Assembly (NCBI RefSeq): GCF_002423035.1
Contig: NZ_DIUM01000004.1
Coordinates: 1 to 7,798, forward strand
Length of the DNA stretch: 7,798 nucleotides
Direction: 5' to 3'
From: Thiocapsa sp. UBA6158
GTDB lineage: Bacteria; Pseudomonadota; Gammaproteobacteria; Chromatiales; Chromatiaceae
Shown piece after piece: positions 1 through 5,575 of the stretch. Numbering within the stretch: position 1 is the stretch's first letter; the number at the start of each line of letters is the position of its first letter. The translations under genes were made by a program, and so were the position numbers. The notes under the pieces are model-generated. The model was not told where the DNA came from. It ran no database searches and worked only from the letters and a program-made list of their open reading frames with translations.

Positions 1-781
<781 letters not shown>

Positions 782-799
782 AGCAAGCGGCCGGACAGC

Positions 800-849
800 T
801 CGAAACCACCCTTAAGATCCCGACCTTGCTCCGGGCCGAGTGGTTTCGA
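800..849. repeat. Perfect 10-base inverted repeat after dnaK
   Basis: TCGAAACCAC at 800-809 is repeated in reverse complement (GTGGTTTCGA) at 840-849, leaving a 30-base loop. It begins 18 bases after the dnaK stop. No T-run follows, so it is not a standard intrinsic terminator; it could be an mRNA 3' stabilising or processing hairpin. Its arm CGAAACCACC resembles the left arm CGAAACCGCGTT of the element at 1000-1085, which suggests a shorter relative of that family, but this is weak. Confidence 0.55.
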
Positions 850-888
850 ACGAAACGAAAGGTCTGCTCTGTCACCGGTCACGCTGCA

Positions 889-912
889 GTGCCCTCGACG
901 CGTCGAGGGCAC
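889..912. repeat. Perfect 24-base palindrome between dnaK and dnaJ
   Basis: GTGCCCTCGACG (889-900) is followed directly by its exact reverse complement CGTCGAGGGCAC (901-912). As RNA it can fold into a 10-bp, mostly G+C stem closed by a CGCG loop. As DNA it has the symmetry of a site for a dimeric regulator. Only a short CTGTTTCC follows a few bases later, so termination would be weak. The function is unknown: terminator-like hairpin, processing site and operator are all open. Confidence 0.75.
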
Positions 913-999
913 GGGCGCTGTTTCCGAGTCGGCTCGGCTTCGTATGAATCGACCGATCTCCACCGCTGGCGTGGTCTGAAATCGTTATTTTTCTTCGAT

Positions 1000-1085
1000 C
1001 GAAACCGCGTTACGCACAACGACGTCTCGGCCCTCGAGAGGCCGTTTCCGGGACACCATCGATTATGACTCTGGACGCGGTTTAG
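1000..1085 (+). repeat. Palindromic element, copy 1 (upstream of dnaJ)
   Basis: The left arm CGAAACCGCGTT (1000-1011) and right arm GACGCGGTTTAG (1074-1085) enclose 62 bases. AAACCGCGT / ACGCGGTTT is a perfect 9-bp pairing; across all 12 positions there is one mismatch and one G-T wobble. The right arm is identical or nearly identical to the right arms of the elements ending at 2308 and 7093. Inside is a local hairpin, CGGCC...GGCCG (1028-1044), followed by TTT. The right end merges with the purine-rich ribosome-binding stretch of dnaJ. This copy is the most degenerate of the three. Confidence 0.65.
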
Positions 1086-1087
1086 GA
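1084..1087 (+). promoter_or_regulatory. Putative ribosome binding site of dnaJ inside the element edge
   Basis: AGGA lies only four bases before the ATG at 1092, which is close for a Shine-Dalgarno site. It is formed by the junction of the right arm (GCGGTTTAG) with the following GA. If the 1000-1085 element folds in the mRNA, part of this site (AG at 1084-1085) would sit at the base of the stem, so folding could affect dnaJ translation. That last point is inference. Confidence 0.5.
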
Positions 1088-1091
1088 TTCA

Positions 1092-2222
1092 ATGGCAAAA
1101 CGCGATTATTACGAGGTCTTGGGCGTCGCGCGCAACGCGAGCGAGGCCGATCTCAAAAAGGCATTCCGTCGCCTGGCGATGAAGTATCACCCGGATCGCA
1201 ACAGCGGGGATGCGGATACCGAGGCGAAGTTCAAAGAGGCCAAGCTGGCCTACGATATCCTGAGCGATCCGAAGAAACGCTCGGCCTACGATCAGTTCGG
1301 CCATGCCGGCGTGGATGCGGGTGCGGGCGGATTCGGTGGTCCGGGCGGAGACGGCGGGGCCTTCTCCGATATCTTCGGGGACGTCTTCGGGGACATCTTC
1401 GGGGGGCGCTCGGGCGCTCGACGCACCCAGCGCGGTGTGGATCTGCGCTACGACCTGTCGCTCAGTCTCGAGGACGCGGTCAGCGGCAAGGAGGTCAAAT
1501 TCCGCATTCCGGTTCAGGTGGAGTGTCAGTTCTGCGGCGGCACCGGGGCCAAGCCGGGTACCAAGCCCAAGACCTGCACGACCTGCGGGGGAAGCGGTCA
1601 GGTGCGGATGCAGCAGGGCTTCTTCTCCATCCAGCAGACCTGTCCGACCTGTCGCGGGACGGGCAGTGTGATCGAGGAGGCCTGTAGCCATTGTCGGGGT
1701 CGGGGACGCATCCAGGAGGAGAAGACCCTCTCGGTGCGCGTGCCGGCCGGCGTGGACACGGGGGACCGGATCCGCCTTGCCGGCGAAGGCGAGCGCGGCG
1801 AGCACGGGGGGCCGCCCGGCGATCTCTATGTTCAGATCCAGGTCAAGGCGCACCCGATCTTTACCCGCGAGGACAGCCACCTGCACTGCGAGGTGCCGAT
1901 CGGTTTCGTGACCGCCGCGCTCGGCGGCGAGCTCGAGGTCCCGACGCTCGACGGCAAGGTGATGCTCAAGATCCCGGCCGGCACTCAGACGGGCAAGATG
2001 TTCCGCGTGCGCGGCAAGGGCGTCAAACCGGTGCGCGGCGGCGTGATCGGCGATCTCATCTGTCGCGTGACGGTCGAGACGCCGGTGAATCTCACCGAGC
2101 GTCAGAAGGACCTGCTGCGTGAGTTCGAGGCCAGCATGCAGGAGGGCGGATCGCGGCACAGTCCGCAGTCGCATTCTTGGCTCGATAGCGTGAAGAGTTT
2201 TCTCGACAAGATCGGACTCTGA
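1092..2222 (+). CDS. dnaJ: Chaperone DnaJ (Hsp40), class A co-chaperone
   Basis: DnaJ delivers unfolded proteins to DnaK and stimulates its ATPase. The 376-residue product has every class A part: a J domain at about 1-70 with the essential HPD at 33-35; a Gly/Phe-rich segment (about 71-106) with the DIF-type repeat DIFGDVFGDIFG; four CxxCxGxG zinc-binding motifs with cysteines at 145/148, 162/165, 184/187 and 198/201; then the C-terminal substrate-binding barrels and a short dimerisation tail ending in FLDKIGL. The length equals that of E. coli DnaJ (376). The start follows MAKRDYYEVLG, the standard N-terminus, with AGGA four bases upstream. The gene is tightly bracketed by two palindromic elements, one ending six bases before the start and one containing the TGA stop. 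All catalytic and metal-binding residues are intact. Confidence 0.98.
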   Translation: MAKRDYYEVLGVARNASEADLKKAFRRLAMKYHPDRNSGDADTEAKFKEAKLAYDILSDPKKRSAYDQFGHAGVDAGAGGFGGPGGDGGAFSDIFGDVFGDIFGGRSGARRTQRGVDLRYDLSLSLEDAVSGKEVKFRIPVQVECQFCGGTGAKPGTKPKTCTTCGGSGQVRMQQGFFSIQQTCPTCRGTGSVIEEACSHCRGRGRIQEEKTLSVRVPAGVDTGDRIRLAGEGERGEHGGPPGDLYVQIQVKAHPIFTREDSHLHCEVPIGFVTAALGGELEVPTLDGKVMLKIPAGTQTGKMFRVRGKGVKPVRGGVIGDLICRVTVETPVNLTERQKDLLREFEASMQEGGSRHSPQSHSWLDSVKSFLDKIGL

Positions 2223-2308
2223 ACCGCGTCCGGCGCTTCCTTGGTCGAGTCGAGTCTCGTGTCGGTCGTTTTTTCGCATCGATCGGCGTTCGAGTCGACG
2301 CGGTTCAG
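2219..2308 (+). repeat. Palindromic element, copy 2 (overlapping the dnaJ stop)
   Basis: Perfect 12-base arms CTGAACCGCGTC (2219-2230) and GACGCGGTTCAG (2297-2308) enclose 66 bases. The TGA stop of dnaJ (2220-2222) lies inside the left arm, so the element begins within the coding sequence. Compared with copy 3 (7007-7093), the arms differ at positions 3 and 11 and both differences are matched on the opposite arm. The interior contains an internal T6 (2269-2274). It shares short blocks (TCTCG, CGTTT, CATCGAT) in the same order with copy 1 but little with copy 3. Confidence 0.8.
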
Positions 2309-2317
2309 GAATTTTTT
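2219..2317 (+). terminator. Likely transcription terminator of dnaJ
   Basis: The 12-bp arms of the element at 2219-2308 are followed, after GAA, by six consecutive Ts (2312-2317), the pattern of a factor-independent terminator. The 66-base loop is much longer than in a textbook terminator and would need to fold on itself first, so efficiency is uncertain. It would separate the dnaK-dnaJ message from dapB. Because the stem includes the stop codon, a ribosome terminating there would cover the left arm. Confidence 0.5.
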
Positions 2318-2376
2318 CGGGGCCCATGTCCCGTGAGTTTCCGGGTCCGACCACTAACCACTACCCACGACACTTC

Positions 2377-2381
2377 AGGAG
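2377..2381 (+). promoter_or_regulatory. Ribosome binding site that fixes the dapB start
   Basis: AGGAG is followed by five bases and then ATG at 2387. An in-frame GTG further upstream (2333) has no comparable site, and the residues it would add are not part of DapB. The ATG is therefore the start. Confidence 0.85.
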
Positions 2382-2386
2382 CTACG

Positions 2387-3202
2387 ATGCAACTCATCAG
2401 GATCGCCGTGGCCGGGGCGGGCGGGCGTATGGGCCGCACGCTGGTGCAGGCGGTGAACGAGACCGAGGGACTTGTGTTGGGCGCGGCGACCGAGCGGGCG
2501 GGTAGTTCGTTGCTCCGGGCGGATGCCGGCGAGCTTGCGGGGGTCGGGCGTCTGGATGTGTCGGTGGCGTCGGACTTGGCTGGGTGCTTGGACGACTTCG
2601 ACGTCCTGATCGATTTTACCTCGCCTGTGGCGACGCTCGCACATCTCGAGATCTGCCGCGCCGCCGGAAAGTGCGTGGTGATCGGAACGACCGGGCTCGA
2701 CCAGGCGCAGCGCGACACGATCACTGCGTCTGCTCGGGAGACCGGCATCGTCTTTGCGCCGAACATGAGCGTCGGCGTGAATCTCTGCTTCAAGCTGCTG
2801 GATATCGCCGCGCGAGTGCTCGGCGACGAGGTCGACATCGAGATCATCGAGGCGCACCACCGTCACAAGGTCGACGCGCCATCCGGGACCGCATTGCGTA
2901 TGGGCGAGGTGCTCGCCTCGGCCTTGGGCCGGGACCTCGACGAGGTCGCCGTCTACGGGCGCGAAGGGCAGACCGGACCGCGCGAGCGCCGCACCATCGG
3001 CTTCGAGACCATCCGGGCCGGGGATATCGTCGGCGAGCACAGCGTTTGGTTCGTCGCCGACGGCGAGCGGGTCGAGATCGCCCATAAGGCATCGAGCCGG
3101 ATGAACTTCGCGCGGGGGGCCGTTCGGGCCGCGGGCTGGATCGCCGGGCGTAGACCGGGGCTGTTCGACATGCAGGACGTCCTCGGGCTGCGGGCGCTTT
3201 GA
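2387..3202 (+). CDS. dapB: 4-hydroxy-tetrahydrodipicolinate reductase DapB
   Basis: DapB reduces 4-hydroxy-tetrahydrodipicolinate to tetrahydrodipicolinate with NAD(P)H in the diaminopimelate/lysine pathway, supplying both lysine and the peptidoglycan cross-linking amino acid. The 271-residue product (E. coli: 273) starts with a Rossmann fold carrying GAGGRMG (10-16). It continues with LIDFTSP (74-80), VIGTTG (98-103) and FAPNMSVGVN (123-132). The catalytic block EAHHRHKVDAPSGTAL (155-170) has the His-His pair 157/158 and Lys161. The C-terminal signature IAHKASSRMNFARGAVRAA (231-249) is intact. The start is set by AGGAG. No promoter was recognised between the dnaJ terminator region and the gene. 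In many gammaproteobacteria carA-carB follow dapB; here a protease gene follows after a long gap. Confidence 0.97.
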   Translation: MQLIRIAVAGAGGRMGRTLVQAVNETEGLVLGAATERAGSSLLRADAGELAGVGRLDVSVASDLAGCLDDFDVLIDFTSPVATLAHLEICRAAGKCVVIGTTGLDQAQRDTITASARETGIVFAPNMSVGVNLCFKLLDIAARVLGDEVDIEIIEAHHRHKVDAPSGTALRMGEVLASALGRDLDEVAVYGREGQTGPRERRTIGFETIRAGDIVGEHSVWFVADGERVEIAHKASSRMNFARGAVRAAGWIAGRRPGLFDMQDVLGLRAL

Positions 3203-3521
3203 GTCCTTCCGCTTCGGAGGCTTGTCGGATGCACCGCGACGCACGAATCCGTGCGACGTTCCTTCCGCTGGAATCTCGAGCATCGCGCGATGCCGCCGGC
3301 TGGCTCGACCTGAGCGACTCCGACGGACTCGAGACCTGACAGGGCGCCGACGAGCGACTCGATCGCCCGAGCCTCTGGTGTGCCGAGTGACATGCCCCCA
3401 TTGTGTTGACATGCAAGGACAAAGCCCCGCCCAACATCATCTCCAAGCCTGTCCGATCCTCGGACGGTTTGTTCTTCTGAAACAGCGCAGGGGCCCACCT
3501 CGCCCGAACCCATGCGCATCC
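3203..3521 (+). other. dapB-protease intergenic region with several hairpins
   Basis: There is no convincing gene in these 319 bases on either strand. Visible structure: a hairpin with one bulge directly after the dapB stop (CCT-CCG / CGG-AGG, 3205-3220); a 6-bp hairpin CGCACG-aatc-CGTGCG (3240-3255) that can be lengthened past one A-A mismatch; a 14-base palindrome GCATCGCGCGATGC (3280-3293); a direct repeat GAGCGACTC at 3312-3320 and 3352-3360; and a hairpin with a T-rich tail (3449-3476). The block could be a long dapB 3' untranslated region, a dispersed repeat, or decayed coding DNA. Confidence 0.55.
3449..3476 (+). terminator. Putative intrinsic terminator upstream of the M48 protease gene
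   Basis: CTGTCCGA (3449-3456), a TCC loop, then TCGGACGG (3460-3467) make an 8-bp stem (one wobble T-G pair), followed at once by TTTGTTCTT (3468-3476). This is the best-formed terminator-like hairpin in the window. It stands about 250 bases past the dapB stop and 45 bases before the protease start. It may end the dapB message, or act as an attenuator in the leader of the protease operon. Confidence 0.6.
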
Positions 3522-4334
3522 GTGATCGCATTTTCGCCGCCGTTGGGGTCTTTGCGCCGGCAGTTCCTGCTGGCCGTCTCCTGTCTTCTTTTGACGGTTG
3601 CCGGTTGCGCCACGGCACCCGAGACCGGCCGACGCCAGATCCTGTTGATCGACAGCGCCCAAGAGGCCCAACTGGGTCTCCAGTCGTTTCAGAAGATCAA
3701 GCGCGACACGCCCGTGTCGCGAGACCGCCAAGCCAATGCCCAGCTCCAATCGGTCGGAAGGCGCATCGCAGGCGTCGTGAATATCCCGCATGCGGACTGG
3801 GAGTTCGTGCTGTTCGACTCGGAGGAGCCCAATGCCTTTGCGCTGCCCGGCGGCAAGATCGGCGTCAACACCGGCATCTTGCCGATCACGCAGACCGAGG
3901 CGGGACTCGCCTCCGTCATCGCTCACGAGATCGCGCATGTGACCGCCCGCCACGGGGCGGAACGGATGTCTCAGGACCTGCTTGTGCAGGTGGGCGGCAC
4001 CGCGCTGACCGCCGCACTCGGCAGCCAATCGTCGGTCACACGCGATCTGGCCATGCAGGCGTATGGTGTCGGCACGGAGGTCGGCGTCATGCTCCCCTAT
4101 TCGCGCACTCAGGAGCTCGAGGCCGACCGAGTCGGGTTGCTCTATATGGCGCGAGCCGGTTTCGACCCGACCGAGGCGGTCGGGTTCTGGGAGCGTTTTC
4201 AGGCCCATAACCGTGGCAGCCGTACCGGAACCCCGGCGTTTCTGAGCACGCATCCGCTCGACGATGCACGCATCGCGCAGATCCAGCGGTTCCTCCCGCA
4301 GGCGATCGCCGAATACCAAGCCGCGCCCCGTTGA
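3522..4334 (+). CDS. M48-family zinc metalloprotease, lipoprotein (LoiP/Oma1-like)
   Basis: This is a predicted envelope-quality-control peptidase anchored by lipid and facing the periplasm. Counting from GTG 3522 (270 residues): basic RRQ (12-14), a hydrophobic run, and a lipobox VAGC with the lipidated cysteine at 29. The mature start ATAPETGRRQ is typical of this family. Then come NAFALPGGKIGVNTGIL (104-120), the zinc motif HEIAH (135-139) and the third-ligand motif ELEAD (E198, D202), followed by the family's THPLDDARI (244-251). All catalytic residues are present. The size fits LoiP/YcaL and lacks the TPR half of BepA. The start is uncertain: GTG 3522, TTG 3543 and TTG 3552 are in frame and none has a clear ribosome binding site; an ATG at 3411 would make the region before the signal too long. 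The next gene begins seven bases after the stop, so they are probably co-transcribed. Confidence 0.88.
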   Translation: MIAFSPPLGSLRRQFLLAVSCLLLTVAGCATAPETGRRQILLIDSAQEAQLGLQSFQKIKRDTPVSRDRQANAQLQSVGRRIAGVVNIPHADWEFVLFDSEEPNAFALPGGKIGVNTGILPITQTEAGLASVIAHEIAHVTARHGAERMSQDLLVQVGGTALTAALGSQSSVTRDLAMQAYGVGTEVGVMLPYSRTQELEADRVGLLYMARAGFDPTEAVGFWERFQAHNRGSRTGTPAFLSTHPLDDARIAQIQRFLPQAIAEYQAAPR

Positions 4335-4341
4335 TGCAGTC

Positions 4342-5511
4342 ATGAAACCGCTTTGGATCCTGATCAGCCTGTTGGTTCTGCTCGCAGGTCTCGCCTCACT
4401 GTGGACCCTCGGGTCCCGGGGGCCTGAATCGATCTCGGGGCCTTCGTTGGACGCCCTGCTTGATCTCGATCTTGGCGCTGAGGGCTTTGCCGAGGTTGTC
4501 GGAGACTCGCCTTTGCGCTTCCCGGCGGATCATGGCGCCCATCCCGAGTCTCGCGGGGAGCTGTGGAATCTGTTCGGGCGGCTGACCGATGCCCGGGGCG
4601 GACGCTACGACTTCCAGCTCGGCCTCTCGCGTATTGCACTCGCTGCGAATCCGCCCGTGCGTGCATCCGAGTGGGCGGCCAATGAGATCTACCGCGGCCG
4701 GCTCACACTTATCCGGGCCGGCGAACCCGGGGTGCGATCGGCCGAGCGATTGACGCGCACTGCTTTGGGCCTCGCCGGAGCCGGCTCGCAGCCCGCATCG
4801 GTCTGGATCGAGGATTGGTCTCTCGCGCTCTCCGAGGGCCGAGCGGAGCTGTCGAGAATGCGTCTGGTCGCAGACGGCGAGGGGCCGGGGCTCGCCTTGG
4901 ATCTGATTGCGGGCAAGCCACCCATCGCGCTTGCCGATTTGGGGCTGTTGGGCGGGGATGTCGGCGGGCTGGGGTTGCAGGCGTACCTGCTCCCGCGCAT
5001 GGCGGCCACCGGGACCTTGACCCTGGACGGCGGCGAGCCCCGGTCGGTGGAGGGGCAGGTCTGGCTCGAGCATGCTTGGGGGACGCTTCCGACGCGCGGG
5101 GGGCAGGTCGGTCTGAATCGATTCGCGATCCAGCTCGACCCAGACCGCGAGCTGGTCTGTCTCCAACTGCGTCGCCAAGACGGCACGGGGACACCCATCC
5201 CCGCCTGCGCCTTGATCCTCGCCGACGGGCAGGTGCAGAGTTTTCGGCGCCGCGAGATCCGGCTCGACCCGTTCGAGCGCTGGCTCAGCCCCCGCACCGG
5301 CGCACGCTACCCGGTGGCCTGGCGGTTGGGCATCCCGATCCTGGCGCTGGAGCTGGAGCTCGTCCCGCTCACCCGGGATCAAGAAGCCGACGACGCGGTC
5401 GGACTCTGGAGCGGTGTCGTGCAGGCCGTCGGTCATCTGGGCGGGGACACCATCGCCGGGCACGGGCGGATCGAGACCACGGCCGAGGTGACTGCGCCGT
5501 CCGGGATCTGA
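4342..5511 (+). CDS. Membrane-anchored CrtC-like (AttH/lipocalin-like) secreted protein
   Basis: This 389-residue protein belongs, by pattern, to the superfamily of hydroxyneurosporene synthase / carotenoid 1,2-hydratase, also known as predicted secreted hydrolases. An N-terminal hydrophobic segment (about 4-23, after MKPLW) suggests an uncleaved anchor or signal peptide. Family blocks are FPADHGAHPESRGELWNLFGRL (60-81), VWIEDWSL (154-161), YLLPRMAATGTLTLDG (215-230), VWLEHAWGTLP (240-250), and the C-terminal YPVAWRLGIPILALELELVPL (323-343) with the usual 'reduced acid, long beta-strand' look. The common motif EWWY is ELWN here, and the frequent DHEWG is EHAWG, so activity may differ from relatives. 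The ATG at 4342 lies seven bases after the protease stop without a visible Shine-Dalgarno site, which suggests translational coupling. True substrate unknown; true carotenoid hydratase activity is not implied. Confidence 0.72.
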   Translation: MKPLWILISLLVLLAGLASLWTLGSRGPESISGPSLDALLDLDLGAEGFAEVVGDSPLRFPADHGAHPESRGELWNLFGRLTDARGGRYDFQLGLSRIALAANPPVRASEWAANEIYRGRLTLIRAGEPGVRSAERLTRTALGLAGAGSQPASVWIEDWSLALSEGRAELSRMRLVADGEGPGLALDLIAGKPPIALADLGLLGGDVGGLGLQAYLLPRMAATGTLTLDGGEPRSVEGQVWLEHAWGTLPTRGGQVGLNRFAIQLDPDRELVCLQLRRQDGTGTPIPACALILADGQVQSFRRREIRLDPFERWLSPRTGARYPVAWRLGIPILALELELVPLTRDQEADDAVGLWSGVVQAVGHLGGDTIAGHGRIETTAEVTAPSGI

Positions 5512-5533
5512 TCGCATCGCCCGCTCAAACCAA

Positions 5534-5575
5534 CCCGATCATCACTGCCGGATCATCCTAACCGGGTCATTATGT
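5534..5575 (+). repeat. Three degenerate 14-base tandem units before the diheme cytochrome gene
   Basis: CCCGATCATCACTG, CCGGATCATCCTAA and CCGGGTCATTATGT follow one another with exact 14-base spacing at 5534, 5548 and 5562. The shared core is CCNGRTCATY. The third unit runs into the start codon at 5572. The array occupies most of the 60-base gap between two genes and no ribosome binding site is evident there. It may be a regulator site or coincidence; three short degenerate units are thin evidence. Confidence 0.4.

Larger units (their letters stand above)
782..1091 (+). other. dnaK-dnaJ intergenic region, 310 bases, rich in dyads
   Basis: No credible gene is seen in this gap. It holds a 10-base inverted repeat (800-849), a perfect 24-base palindrome (889-912), an A+T-rich patch around 978-997, and a palindromic element ending just before dnaJ (1000-1085). 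I looked for a heat-shock sigma-32 promoter (CTTGAA with CCCCAT) and for a CIRCE operator (TTAGCACTC with GAGTGCTAA) and found neither. dnaJ may therefore rely on read-through from the dnaK promoter upstream of the window, or on a promoter I cannot recognise. The hairpins could instead tune or separate the two messages. Confidence 0.6.

Noticed and set aside
969..984. Possible sigma-54 promoter (TGGCGTG...) before dnaJ
   Set aside because: The -12 GC element is missing; only the -24 half resembles consensus.
1372..1407. Three 12-base tandem units (TCTTCGGGGAC-type) in dnaJ
   Set aside because: They encode the DIF-type repeat of the Gly/Phe region, which is a normal conserved feature of DnaJ proteins.
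1089..2354. Minus-strand open frame of about 421 codons opposite dnaJ
   Set aside because: It is the antisense shadow of a certain dnaJ gene in GC-rich DNA, with arginine/histidine-rich low-quality composition and no recognisable domain.
3406..3411. Perfect TTGACA as a -35 box for the protease operon
   Set aside because: No acceptable -10 box is found 16-18 bases downstream (GCCCAA and neighbours), and the terminator-like hairpin at 3449 would lie inside the transcript.
3512..4210. ATG at 3512 as the start of a different plus-strand protein
   Set aside because: This frame lacks the lipobox and the HEIAH motif, which lie in the frame starting at 3522. The arginine-rich translation is typical of a shadow frame, and no frameshift is needed to explain the protease.
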